Positions 43,281 through 52,156 of a stretch of 64,000 nt of DNA are shown here, piece by piece. The notes beneath the pieces were generated by a model. It saw only the letters and a list, made by a program, of their open reading frames with translations. It searched no databases and was not told the DNA's origin. The stretch's first letter is position 1. Each line of letters begins with the position of its first letter. This DNA comes from Butyrivibrio sp. MB2005 (lineage in GTDB: Bacteria; Bacillota; Clostridia; Lachnospirales; Lachnospiraceae). The translations under genes were made by a program, and so were the position numbers. The stretch is taken from the NCBI RefSeq assembly GCF_000424285.1, contig NZ_AUJP01000011.1:158215-222214 (forward strand), given 5' to 3'.

Positions 43281-43730
43281 ATGGCTTCTAATGTAAAGAA
43301 AGATAGTTTTGACTCGCTTAAACTGGAAAACCAGCTTTGTTTTCCGTTATATGCATGTTCTAAAGAGATAATAAGGAACTATAAGCCTTATCTTGATGAG
43401 CTTGACCTTACATATACTCAGTATATTGCCATGATGGTACTTTGGGAAAAGAAGGAGATGAACGTTAAGACTCTTGGTGAGAATCTGTTCCTTGATTCAG
43501 GAACACTTACTCCTGTTCTTAAGAAGCTCGAAAGCAAGGGCTATATCAAGAGAACAAGATCCAAGAATGATGAGAGAAACCTTCTTGTTTCAATAACACC
43601 TGAGGGAGAGGCTCTTAAGAGTAAGGCAAAAAGCATCCCCGAGAAGATCGGAGGCTGCATTAAATTATCAGAGAATGATGCCAAGGAATTGTACCGTTTA
43701 CTGTACATGATTATTGAAAATATTCGCTGA
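43281..43730 (+). CDS. MarR family regulator, OhrR-like with N-terminal cysteine
   Basis: The 149-residue protein is a winged-helix regulator of the MarR family. It follows the OhrR pattern: LKLENQLCFPLYACSKEI near the N-terminus, then TYTQYIAMMVLWE, the recognition region SGTLTPVLKKLESKGYIKR and the wing RSKNDERNLLVSIT. C20 aligns with the peroxide-sensing Cys of OhrR; C26 is a second Cys nearby. No ohr gene is adjacent. The next genes are an oxygen-sensitive hydrogenase, so a redox-linked control of that operon is plausible. Repressor role and ligand are inferred. Confidence 0.88.
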   Translation: MASNVKKDSFDSLKLENQLCFPLYACSKEIIRNYKPYLDELDLTYTQYIAMMVLWEKKEMNVKTLGENLFLDSGTLTPVLKKLESKGYIKRTRSKNDERNLLVSITPEGEALKSKAKSIPEKIGGCIKLSENDAKELYRLLYMIIENIR

Positions 43731-43807
43731 AAAATACTATAATTTTTTGATATTTTTATAACAAATTTTTAATCAATAATCAGTGTTTTTGTGGTAGTAT
43801 GTATAAG

Positions 43808-43819
43808 GCATTATTTGCT
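43808..43819 (-). promoter_or_regulatory. Putative operator upstream of echA
   Basis: Read on the minus strand, 43819-43810 gives AGCAAATAAT, identical to ten bases of the operator in front of the MarR-type gene. It lies 37 bases before the echA start codon and near a possible -10 box (TATAAG at 43802-43807). I could not find a convincing -35 box. Confidence 0.5.
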
Positions 43820-43855
43820 TAATTACTAAATTATCCTGAAAGGGGTGGAGAATTC

Positions 43856-45793
43856 TTGAACATACAAATTCTTAAGGCAGTAGATTTTCTGATTTTCTTT
43901 CCTTTTGTGATGGCAGTTCTTATGTTCTGTATCAAAAAGGCGTCTCTACTGCGCAACATTGTTGCCGGTCTTGGTGGCTTTAGCATCATGATCACTGCAA
44001 TCCTGGTAGGAACTAAGGTACTTGGAACTCAGGGAGTTACTAAGAACACTTTTCTTACTGAGACAGCAGTCTATGACCACATTATCATGGGTGGTGAGAT
44101 ACTTCTCATGTGTATTGTGGTTTTCCTTAGCATAAAATACAAAAAGTATTATGCTATTCTTCTTTCCATGCTTGGTACACTTCCTGTACTTTGGATGGAT
44201 CTCACAGGTCAGGCTCTTGAGGGAAGCGCTCATATGAGAGTTGATTTCCTTTCAGCTGTTATGATCCTTATCGTAGGTATTGTAGGTATTCTTATCTGCA
44301 TATATGCTTGCGGTTACATGAAGGATTATCACAATCACCACACTGAAGTAGAAGACAGATCAAACTATTTCCTTGCTCTTTTGTTTGTATTCATCGGAGC
44401 TATGTTTGGTCTTATTGTGTCTGATAATCTTGGTTGGATATACTTCTTCTGGGAAATCACAAGCGTATGTTCATTCCTTCTTATCGGTTACACCAGAACA
44501 GAAGAAGCAGTTAACAACAGCTTCCGTGCTTTATGGATGAACCTTCTTGGCGGATGCGGATTTGCCTTTGGTCTTATGTATTGCAACATGACTCTTAAGG
44601 TATCAAATCTCAGCGCACTTACACAGCTTGTTCCGAGAGAGAATATGCTTGTTATGGTTCCTGTTACACTGTTTGCTTTTGCTGCACTTACAAAGAGTGC
44701 ACAGTTCCCGTTCTCAAGATGGCTTCTTGGAGCGATGGTTGCACCTACTCCCAGTAGTGCGCTCCTTCACTCTGCAACAATGGTTAAGATCGGTGTTTAC
44801 ATGCTTATCCGCCTTTCACCCATGCTTGCAGGAACATTTACTGGTGTAATGATCACTGTTATCGGTGGATTTACATTCTTCGCAGCATCACTTCTTGCTA
44901 TTACTGTTAGTGACGGTAAGAAAGTACTTGCTTATTCAACAATTTCAAACCTTGGTCTTATCACAGCCTGCGCAGGAACAGGTACTACAGAGGGTGTATG
45001 GGCAGCAACAATGCTCATTCTTTTCCATGCTGTATCAAAGTCACTTCTGTTCCAGACAGTCGGAGATATCGAGAACTGTATGCACAGCCGTGATGTAGAG
45101 GATATGCACGGACTTATCATCAAGCTGCCTAAGCTTGCATTTATTATGATAATCGGTATCTGCGGTATGTTTATGGCACCCTTTGGTATGCTTGTATCAA
45201 AGTGGGCAGCTCTTAAGTCATTCGTAGATTCCAATTCAGTATGGCTTGTTCTTTTCCTTGTATTTGGTTCAGGCTCAACACTTTTCTACTGGGCAAAATG
45301 GCTTGGAAAGATCTGTACTGTAATTCACCAGTCATACGAACTTGAGGACATCACACCCAGAAGTGAGATGATCTCTCTGTTCCCTCTTACAACAATGATC
45401 GTTGTTATGTGTTTTGCATTCCCCTGGATGTCAGATCACATGATTCAGCCGATCCTTAACGAGGCATTCCATAAGAATATACCTAATGTAATCGGTGGCT
45501 CTGATGTTATCATCATGATGATAATGGTTACTATGATCTTCATTATCCCGATCGGAAGCAGATTCCTTGCAATCGGTAAGAAGAGTAAGATGACCATGTC
45601 TTATGTAGCCGGTGTAAATGCCGGTGATGATCGTCACTACATCGACTCCTTTGGTAAGGAGAGAGCACTTTACATGTCAAACTGGTATATGACAGATTAT
45701 TTCGGTGAGGACAAGCTCCTTGCTCCCAGTATTGCGATCTCTGCAGTGATAGTTCTCGTAATGCTTATTATCGTGATCGGAGGTACTATCTGA
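43856..45793 (+). CDS. echA: Energy-converting hydrogenase subunit EchA (antiporter-like)
   Basis: EchA is the large ion-translocating membrane subunit of the Ech [NiFe] hydrogenase, related to NuoL/HyfB antiporter subunits. The 645-residue product has about 15 membrane segments. The core motif region (FFWEITSVCSFLLIGY, then KSAQFPFSRWLLGAMVAPTP and SALLHSATMVKIGVYML) is intact, including the Lys and His residues on the ion path. The start is TTG 43856 behind AGGGGTGGAG. Its stop overlaps the echB start. Gene order separates it from complex I. Confidence 0.93.
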   Translation: MNIQILKAVDFLIFFPFVMAVLMFCIKKASLLRNIVAGLGGFSIMITAILVGTKVLGTQGVTKNTFLTETAVYDHIIMGGEILLMCIVVFLSIKYKKYYAILLSMLGTLPVLWMDLTGQALEGSAHMRVDFLSAVMILIVGIVGILICIYACGYMKDYHNHHTEVEDRSNYFLALLFVFIGAMFGLIVSDNLGWIYFFWEITSVCSFLLIGYTRTEEAVNNSFRALWMNLLGGCGFAFGLMYCNMTLKVSNLSALTQLVPRENMLVMVPVTLFAFAALTKSAQFPFSRWLLGAMVAPTPSSALLHSATMVKIGVYMLIRLSPMLAGTFTGVMITVIGGFTFFAASLLAITVSDGKKVLAYSTISNLGLITACAGTGTTEGVWAATMLILFHAVSKSLLFQTVGDIENCMHSRDVEDMHGLIIKLPKLAFIMIIGICGMFMAPFGMLVSKWAALKSFVDSNSVWLVLFLVFGSGSTLFYWAKWLGKICTVIHQSYELEDITPRSEMISLFPLTTMIVVMCFAFPWMSDHMIQPILNEAFHKNIPNVIGGSDVIIMMIMVTMIFIIPIGSRFLAIGKKSKMTMSYVAGVNAGDDRHYIDSFGKERALYMSNWYMTDYFGEDKLLAPSIAISAVIVLVMLIIVIGGTI

Positions 45794-46659
45794 TGGTAAT
45801 GACAATATGTAAGGTAGTTCTTTATATTTTACTTGCGCCTATCATCGGCGGACTTATGGAAGGAATCGACAGAGTCGTTTCTGCAAGAATGCAGGGCAGA
45901 CAGGGCCCGCCGCTTCTTCAGCCCTTCTATGATGTTTACAAGCTTTTAGCTAAGCAGACCACTGTTGTTAATAGTATTCAGATTCTGTTTGTTATAGCTT
46001 ATACAATATTCACCATCTTTACCGGTGCATTGTTCTTTGGCGGCGGAGATATGCTTCTTGTATTCTTTGCTCTTTCAATGTCCGAAGTTATGATGGTACT
46101 TGCAGCTTATTCCACAAACGGACCTTACAGTGCAATGGGTGCAAACCGTGAGCTTCTTCAGATGATGTGCTATGAGCCCATGATTCTTCTTGTTGCTATC
46201 GGTTTCTACGAAGTTCACGGAAGCTTCATGGTAAATGATATGCTTGCCGGACAGGCACCTGCAGTGTTTAAGATTCCCGGAATGCTTATCGGCTTTTTGT
46301 TCATACTTACAATTAAGTTCAGAAAGTCACCTTTTGATATGAGTACTTCACACCATGCTCACCAGGAGATGGTAAAGGGTCTTACATCTGATATTTCAGG
46401 TTCCAACCTTGGACTTTACGAGATAGCAGAGTGGTATGATCAGGTACTTATGATGGGTATTGTTGCTATGTTCTTTATCTACAACAACCCTGTAAGCTAT
46501 GTAATCGCAATTGTCGCTTGTGTGATTTTTTATCTGTTGGAGACGTTTATCGACAATGTATTTCCTCGTGTGAAATACATGGCTATGCTGGTTTCATCAT
46601 GGGTAGTAATCCTTGTAACAGCCGGCACAAACCTGCTTATCCTCAGTGTTATTAACTAA
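45793..46659 (+). CDS. echB: Energy-converting hydrogenase subunit EchB (NuoH-like)
   Basis: EchB is the membrane subunit that connects the hydrogenase module to the antiporter part, homologous to NuoH/HyfC. The 288-residue protein has about eight membrane helices and the family segments GIDRVVSARMQGRQGPPLLQ and the acidic loop KFRKSPFDMSTSHHAHQEM. The ATG overlaps the echA stop (ATGA). Confidence 0.93.
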   Translation: MVMTICKVVLYILLAPIIGGLMEGIDRVVSARMQGRQGPPLLQPFYDVYKLLAKQTTVVNSIQILFVIAYTIFTIFTGALFFGGGDMLLVFFALSMSEVMMVLAAYSTNGPYSAMGANRELLQMMCYEPMILLVAIGFYEVHGSFMVNDMLAGQAPAVFKIPGMLIGFLFILTIKFRKSPFDMSTSHHAHQEMVKGLTSDISGSNLGLYEIAEWYDQVLMMGIVAMFFIYNNPVSYVIAIVACVIFYLLETFIDNVFPRVKYMAMLVSSWVVILVTAGTNLLILSVIN

Positions 46660-46681
46660 TATTAAGAGATTAGGAGATATT

Positions 46682-47350
46682 ATGAAAATTTCAAAATCAC
46701 CCTGGGTATTACATTATGATGGCTCAAGCTGCAACGGCTGTGACATAGAGGTACTTGCAACAATGACTCCTCTCTATGATGTAGAGAGATTCGGTATTAT
46801 TAATACAGGTAACCCCAAGCATGCAGACATACTTCTTTTAACAGGTGGTATCAATGCACAGACAGCTCCGGTTGTAAGACAGCTGTATAATCAGATGCCT
46901 GATCCAAAGGTAGTTATCGCTTGTGGAATATGCTCCTGTGATGGAGGTATCTTCAAGGATTGTTATAATATTCTCGGCGGCTCCGATAAGGTAGTTCCCG
47001 TAGATGTATATGTTCCCGGATGCGCAGTTCGTCCGGAGGCTCTCATCGATGGCGTAGTTAAAGCACTTGCTATCCTTGAGGAAAAGAGAGTAAAGGTTAA
47101 GGAATCCATGAAACAGGGTTACTGTACTGTGGATTACAGCAAGATTGCAGTTCGTATGAAGGCAGAAGACTATGATCCTGCTACACAGTATGACGCAGTT
47201 CTGACTGAGGAGGCTCTTCGTGAGCAGGCTGAGGAGAAGATAGCTGCTACTGCTAAGCCTGCACCGAAGCCGGCAGCTCCTGCAGCAGCACCTGCTGCAA
47301 AGCCCGCTGAAGCTGCAGAGCCCAAAAAGGATGAAGGAGGGAACGCCTGA
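46682..47350 (+). CDS. echC: Energy-converting hydrogenase small subunit EchC
   Basis: EchC is the [NiFe] hydrogenase small subunit and holds the proximal [4Fe-4S] cluster. The ligand cysteines are C17 and C20 in SSCNGCDIE, C84 in CGICSCDGG and C114 in VPGCAVRPE. I use ATG 46682, with TAGGAG before it, rather than an upstream ATG at 46646 inside echB. Residues from about 190 to the end (222) are an Ala/Pro/Lys-rich tail that is not part of the family core. The echD ATG overlaps the stop codon. Confidence 0.93.
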   Translation: MKISKSPWVLHYDGSSCNGCDIEVLATMTPLYDVERFGIINTGNPKHADILLLTGGINAQTAPVVRQLYNQMPDPKVVIACGICSCDGGIFKDCYNILGGSDKVVPVDVYVPGCAVRPEALIDGVVKALAILEEKRVKVKESMKQGYCTVDYSKIAVRMKAEDYDPATQYDAVLTEEALREQAEEKIAATAKPAPKPAAPAAAPAAKPAEAAEPKKDEGGNA

Positions 47351-47682
47351 TGAATGCAGAGTTTAAGATTGTTAAGGCAGAAGAGATCATCGATGAGGCG
47401 CAGAGACTTAAGCACGACGGATATCATCTGATGCAGCAGTGCTCAACCAGAACTCCTGATGGATATGAACTGGTTTATACATTTGGTAAAGCACTTGAGG
47501 TTCAGCAGGTTAAGATAATCCTTGCTGAGGATCAGAGTATTAACAGTATCAGTAGTGTTTTCCCTTGTGCATTTTTGTATGAGAACGAGATCCACGATCT
47601 TTTCGGAGTGGACATTCAGATGATTAGCCTTGATTATAAAGGTAGCTTCTACCGTGTTGCTATAGAAACACCTTTTAAGTAG
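47350..47682 (+). CDS. echD: Energy-converting hydrogenase subunit EchD (NuoC-like)
   Basis: EchD corresponds to the NuoC subunit of complex I and helps to bridge the large and small subunits. The 110-residue protein includes SVFPCAFLYENEIHDLFGVD near residue 75, the recognisable NuoC-type motif. It is short, as usual for Ech. It overlaps echC by one base pair; a 109-bp structured gap separates it from echE. Confidence 0.9.
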   Translation: MNAEFKIVKAEEIIDEAQRLKHDGYHLMQQCSTRTPDGYELVYTFGKALEVQQVKIILAEDQSINSISSVFPCAFLYENEIHDLFGVDIQMISLDYKGSFYRVAIETPFK

Positions 47683-47689
47683 CTGTGAG

Positions 47690-47752
47690 AACCTGACGAG
47701 GTTTTTACGAGTCTGGTTCGAACGTGTTACTTCGAGCAACGCGAGGAGTAAC
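47690..47752 (+). other. Structured gap between echD and echE
   Basis: AACCT/AGGTT forms a small hairpin at 47690-47703 with a GACG loop. GTTACT at 47726-47731 pairs with AGTAAC at 47747-47752, with inner TCG/CGA pairing. There is no terminator T-run of note. Shared words with the cheB-cheA gap (CTGGTTC, then TACTTC and CGA) hint at a repeated element type. Confidence 0.35.
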
Positions 47753-47791
47753 TTCATTGTTAAAATAATTCAGTGAGAGTAAGGAGAATAT

Positions 47792-48871
47792 ATGTCAACT
47801 AGAAGTGTAATTCCTTTTGGACCTCAGCATCCCGTATTACCTGAGCCTATTCATCTGGATCTGGTACTTGAGGATGAGAAGGTTGTACAGGCTATTCCTG
47901 AGATTGGTTTCATCCATCGTGGACTTGAGAAGCTTGTAGATAAAAAAGATTTCCAGGAAATGGTATATGTAGCAGAGCGTATCTGTGGTATCTGTTCACT
48001 TGGACATGGCCTTGGATACTGTGATGCTGTTGAGCATATCATGGATTTAGAGGTTCCTGACAGAGCAAAATATTTAAGAACAATGCTTTCTGAGCTTTCA
48101 AGAATGCATTCTCACATGCTTTGGCTTGGACTTCTTGCAGATGCTTTCGGATTTGAGTCACTTTATATGGAGTGCTGGAGAATCCGTGAAGAGATTCTTG
48201 ATATGTTTGAGATCGCAACAGGCGGACGTGTTATCTTTTCAATCATGAAGATCGGCGGCCTTAGAAGAGATATTCCCGATGATATGCTTAAGGATTTCAG
48301 ACAGAGACTTGATAGCATTGAAGAGGGCGTTAAGATTGTAAGTAAGCCTTTCATCGATGACGTTGCAGTTAAAAATCGTCTTGTAGATGTAGGTATTCTT
48401 ACACCTGAGAAGGCAGATCTTCTTGGTACAGCAGGTCCTTTCCTTCGTGCAAGTGGTATTGCAAGAGATATCCGTTCAACAGGATATTGTGCATACGGCG
48501 ACATCGAATTCGAGCCTATCACAAGCACAGGATGCGATTCTTATGCTCGTACAGAAGTACGTATTAAAGAGATATATCAGGCAATTGATATCATGCGTCA
48601 GTGTATCGATAAGATGCCTGCAGGCGCTGTAGATGTACCTGTTAAGGGATTCCCCAATGGTGAATACATGGCCAGAATCGAGCAGCCCAGAGGAGAAGCT
48701 CTCTACTATGTAAAGGCAAACGGAACCAAGTTTGTTGATCGTATGAGAGTAAGAACTCCTACATTTGCTAATATTCCGGCTCTGGTAGAAGTTCTTGCCG
48801 GATGTGATCTTGCAGATGTACCGATTTTGGTTCTTACGATTGATCCTTGCATCAGTTGTACAGAGAGATAA
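47792..48871 (+). CDS. echE: Energy-converting hydrogenase large subunit EchE
   Basis: EchE carries the [NiFe] active site. The first Cys pair is C65/C68 in AERICGICSLGHG, the second C353/C356 in DPCISCTER. The protein ends right after that motif, at residue 359. Many [NiFe] large subunits have a C-terminal extension removed by an endopeptidase after nickel insertion; here none is present, as in several group 4 enzymes. Maturation by HypF, HypC, HypD and HypE, encoded downstream, is expected. AAGGAGA precedes the ATG. Confidence 0.95.
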   Translation: MSTRSVIPFGPQHPVLPEPIHLDLVLEDEKVVQAIPEIGFIHRGLEKLVDKKDFQEMVYVAERICGICSLGHGLGYCDAVEHIMDLEVPDRAKYLRTMLSELSRMHSHMLWLGLLADAFGFESLYMECWRIREEILDMFEIATGGRVIFSIMKIGGLRRDIPDDMLKDFRQRLDSIEEGVKIVSKPFIDDVAVKNRLVDVGILTPEKADLLGTAGPFLRASGIARDIRSTGYCAYGDIEFEPITSTGCDSYARTEVRIKEIYQAIDIMRQCIDKMPAGAVDVPVKGFPNGEYMARIEQPRGEALYYVKANGTKFVDRMRVRTPTFANIPALVEVLAGCDLADVPILVLTIDPCISCTER

Positions 48872-48889
48872 GAAAGAAGGTAAGAAGAA

Positions 48890-49486
48890 TTGAGTCTGGT
48901 TAATTTTAATAAAACTGTTTTAAAAAATCTGTTCTCCAAGCCTGCGACACGTAAATATCCCTTTGAACCTAAGGTATATCCGGAGCGCACGCGCGGTCAT
49001 GTCGTAAATGATATGGATGTATGCGTTCTTTGCGGACTTTGCTCAATTAAATGTCCTACAAGAGCGATTACTGTTGATAAGGCAGCTAAGACCTGGTCTA
49101 TCAGACCTATGAGCTGCATACAGTGCAGAAGCTGTGTAGATAACTGCCCTAAGAAATGTCTTTCAATGGATACTCAGTTTACTGAGCCCGGAAGTGAGAA
49201 GATCACTAAGACATTCCCGCAGTCTGAGAAAGCTATTGCTGCTCAGGAAGCACTTATGAAGGCAGCTAAGGAGCGTGCAGCAGCCGCAGCGGCAGCTAAG
49301 GCCGCAGCAGGCGGAGCAGCACCCGCAGCAGCAAAGCCTGCACCGGCAACACCTGCAGCTAATGCTACACCGGCAGCACCTGCTACTGAGGCAAAGGCTG
49401 AAGCACCTGCAGCTAAAGCAGAAGCTCCTAAGAGCGGAATCGAAGCTATTAAGGCAGCTGCACAGGCAGTTAAAAAGGACGAATAA
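48890..49486 (+). CDS. echF: Energy-converting hydrogenase ferredoxin subunit EchF
   Basis: EchF has two [4Fe-4S] motifs (CVLCGLCSIKCPTRAI near residue 45 and CIQCRSCVDNCPKKCL near residue 77) and passes electrons from ferredoxin to the small subunit. The start is TTG 48890 behind AAGAAGG. The family core ends near residue 115. The remaining residues to 198 form an Ala/Pro/Lys-rich tail, which is long for this subunit. hypF starts four bases after the stop. Confidence 0.92.
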   Translation: MSLVNFNKTVLKNLFSKPATRKYPFEPKVYPERTRGHVVNDMDVCVLCGLCSIKCPTRAITVDKAAKTWSIRPMSCIQCRSCVDNCPKKCLSMDTQFTEPGSEKITKTFPQSEKAIAAQEALMKAAKERAAAAAAAKAAAGGAAPAAAKPAPATPAANATPAAPATEAKAEAPAAKAEAPKSGIEAIKAAAQAVKKDE

Positions 49487-49489
49487 TTT

Positions 49490-51934
49490 ATGAAAGCACT
49501 TATCCGCGTCACCGGTGCTGTCCAGGGAGTTGGATACAGACCGTTTGTGGCGGAGCTTGCAAGTAAATATGCATTAAGCGGAGAAGTGAAAAACTGTGGC
49601 GGAATAGTTGAAATAATTGCAGAGGGACCTGAAGATACCATTAAAAGCTTTGCAAATGAGCTTAAGGTATCTTATCCCTTTGGAAGTATCGTTATAAATG
49701 TTTCACTACAGATTTTGAATGAATGTGAACCGGAGGGGCATAAAAGCTTTTCCGGTTTTCGTATTGTTCAAAGCTCGAGGTTTGACGAAGAAGGATCACT
49801 TCCTGTATTCCCACCTGATATAGGTATTTGTGATGATTGTCTTTCTGAAATGCTTGATCAGAAGGACAGACGATACGGATATCCTCTAATCAGCTGTGTT
49901 TCCTGCGGCCCGAGATTCAGTATTCTAAAGAATCTCCCCTATGACAGGGAAAATATCACTATGGATATTTATGATATGTGCCCTGAATGCAGCGCAGAAT
50001 ATCTAAAGGGAAGAAGGCGTCATGCCCAGACCATCAGCTGTCATAACTGCGGACCACAGATGATTTTTAAGGCTACTACTAAAGATGCTTGTCACATGAA
50101 TCCGGAAAATATCAGCGCTGATCAAGAGAAAGATATGACAGTCAGTATAAAGGAAAATGCTGTTCAAGATGCAATAAAAGTCCTTAGAGATGGCGGAATC
50201 ATTGGACTAAAGGGCATTTCCGGATATCAGCTTGTGGCACTTCCTTATGATGAAAAAGTGGTTCAAAGACTTAGGGAGATAAAAGGGCGTGAGAAGAAGC
50301 CATTTGCAGTGATGTTCGAGAATGTAGATGCAGTCTCTGAGTATTGCTGTGTAAATACAGAAGAAGATAAGCTTCTTAATCAGTCATCAAGGCCTATAGT
50401 TCTTTTAGATAAGAAAAAGAATTATGTGAATTGTTTTGCATCTAATGTATGCGGAATTTCTAACCAGATAGGGGCTTTTTTACCTGCAAGCGGTATACAT
50501 GTGCTTTTAACTAAGGAGCTTGGACCACTCATCGTAACCAGCGGTAACCTGTCAGGACATCCCATGATAGTATCTGACGAAGAGTTCGCTGATAGTTTTG
50601 CTGATAAGATAGATGGAATTCTGTATTACAAGAGGGACATACTAAGACCTCTTGATGATTCTGTTTTGCAGATTGTCAAGGCAGGCGATGATTATGTTAA
50701 CAGATTTGTTCGAAGATCCAGGGGTTATGTGCCTTTGCCCATTTTCCTGAATAAACCGCTAAAAGAAAAGGTATTATATATAGCTTTTGGAGCAGATTTA
50801 AAGAATACTTTTTCTATTGGATATGGAGATAAGATTATCACAAGTCAGTTCTTTGGTGACATGGATGAACTTGGTATTCAGAAGGTTGCGGAAAAAGAGC
50901 TGAAAGAGATTCTTTCTATCTTTGGCGTGGACCGGCTTGATATCACAAAGACTATAGTAATATGTGATATGCATCCCGGATATGTTTCAACTGCCAAGGC
51001 CAAAGCTTTCTACGAGAGTCTTGAAGGCAGTAAGGAACTTATTCAGCTTCAGCATCATCATGCGCATATCGGCTCAGTAATGGCAGAAAATGATCTTAAG
51101 GATTGTATTGGAATTGCTTTTGACGGAACTGGTTTTGGAACAGATAATACCATTTGGGGAAGCGAAGTTCTGGTATGTGAAGGTGGAGAATACGAGAGGC
51201 GTGAACACTTAAGAGCTGTGCCCATCGTAGGTCAGGATGAAGCTATGAAGAACGCAGGAATTCTGGCTGCATGTTTCATGACAGATGCAGGACTTGATTC
51301 TAATGAGTTACTGCAAAACCATTCTACACCTGGCGATGAGATTGGAAATAGCAAGCCTTCATCCCTTACAGAAAGTGATCTGAATCTTATAAAGGCAGCA
51401 CTTTCAAATAACATCAACACCTACAGGAATTCCGGAATGGGAAGACTTTTCGATGCTGTTTCCTATATCCTTGGATTTTCAGAATATAATTCATACGAAG
51501 GTGAGTGTGCCATAGCTTTGCAGAATGCTGCGGAAGTATATATTGCGCAGTGTAATGCAGAGGGCAGGGCTGAAAACGAAGAACTACTTAAGTTCCCGAT
51601 AAACGATTCAGACTGGGATACGAGAGAACTGATCAGAGATATTGTAGATAGATGTCATTCTCAGGACAGAAGAGAGATTGCTTATGCTTTTCATATGACT
51701 CTGGCAAAGGCAGCGCTTGACAGCTGTATTAAAATCAGAGATGAAAAGGGAATAAACAATGTATGCCTAAGCGGAGGAGTTTTTGCAAACAGACTCCTTG
51801 TTACAAAGCTCCATAAGCTCTTAAAAGAAAATGGATTTATGGTATACTTAAACAAATTTTTACCGACCAATGACGGCGGTATAAGTGCAGGTCAGATATA
51901 CCTGCAGGGTTTACGAGATTTAGAAGAGGTATAA
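49490..51934 (+). CDS. hypF: Hydrogenase maturation carbamoyltransferase HypF
   Basis: HypF makes the carbamoyl group that becomes the CN ligands of the [NiFe] centre. The 814 residues show an acylphosphatase domain (GAVQGVGYRPFV, residues 9-20), two CxxC-x18-CxxC zinc fingers (about 113-190), a YrdC-like domain (about 225-410) and a Kae1-like domain with HHHAHIGSVMAEN. It is about 50 residues longer than most HypF, partly from an insert between the second zinc finger and the YrdC domain (about 195-222). Confidence 0.95.
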   Translation: MKALIRVTGAVQGVGYRPFVAELASKYALSGEVKNCGGIVEIIAEGPEDTIKSFANELKVSYPFGSIVINVSLQILNECEPEGHKSFSGFRIVQSSRFDEEGSLPVFPPDIGICDDCLSEMLDQKDRRYGYPLISCVSCGPRFSILKNLPYDRENITMDIYDMCPECSAEYLKGRRRHAQTISCHNCGPQMIFKATTKDACHMNPENISADQEKDMTVSIKENAVQDAIKVLRDGGIIGLKGISGYQLVALPYDEKVVQRLREIKGREKKPFAVMFENVDAVSEYCCVNTEEDKLLNQSSRPIVLLDKKKNYVNCFASNVCGISNQIGAFLPASGIHVLLTKELGPLIVTSGNLSGHPMIVSDEEFADSFADKIDGILYYKRDILRPLDDSVLQIVKAGDDYVNRFVRRSRGYVPLPIFLNKPLKEKVLYIAFGADLKNTFSIGYGDKIITSQFFGDMDELGIQKVAEKELKEILSIFGVDRLDITKTIVICDMHPGYVSTAKAKAFYESLEGSKELIQLQHHHAHIGSVMAENDLKDCIGIAFDGTGFGTDNTIWGSEVLVCEGGEYERREHLRAVPIVGQDEAMKNAGILAACFMTDAGLDSNELLQNHSTPGDEIGNSKPSSLTESDLNLIKAALSNNINTYRNSGMGRLFDAVSYILGFSEYNSYEGECAIALQNAAEVYIAQCNAEGRAENEELLKFPINDSDWDTRELIRDIVDRCHSQDRREIAYAFHMTLAKAALDSCIKIRDEKGINNVCLSGGVFANRLLVTKLHKLLKENGFMVYLNKFLPTNDGGISAGQIYLQGLRDLEEV

Positions 51935-51936
51935 AT

Positions 51937-52155
51937 ATGTGCGTGGCTTTACCCGGTAGGGTTGTTGAACTTAACGGAACAAAGGCAACTGTGGACTTTT
52001 CAGGTAATACTGTGGAGGCAGAGGCAGGTCTTGTTAAGGTTAAAATTGGCGACAGAGTTCTAGTGCATGCAGGATGCATAATTCAGACCATGAATGATGC
52101 AGAGGCTGATGAACTCGAAGATCTTTTCCGTGAAATCGAGGATATTCAGATTTAA
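51937..52155 (+). CDS. hypC: Hydrogenase maturation chaperone HypC
   Basis: HypC shuttles the Fe(CN)2CO unit with HypD and holds the large subunit precursor. The 72-residue product begins MCVALPGRVVELNG with the essential C2. The small beta-barrel fold pattern (VKIGDRVLVHAGCIIQ) is clear. It starts two bases after hypF. Confidence 0.95.
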   Translation: MCVALPGRVVELNGTKATVDFSGNTVEAEAGLVKVKIGDRVLVHAGCIIQTMNDAEADELEDLFREIEDIQI

Positions 52156-52156
52156 T

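Noticed and set aside
43856..48871. Complex I (nuo) or formate hydrogenlyase operon
   Set aside because: The six-gene order, the short NuoC-like subunit and the DPCISC [NiFe] ligand motif fit Ech. No formate dehydrogenase or NADH-binding subunits are present.
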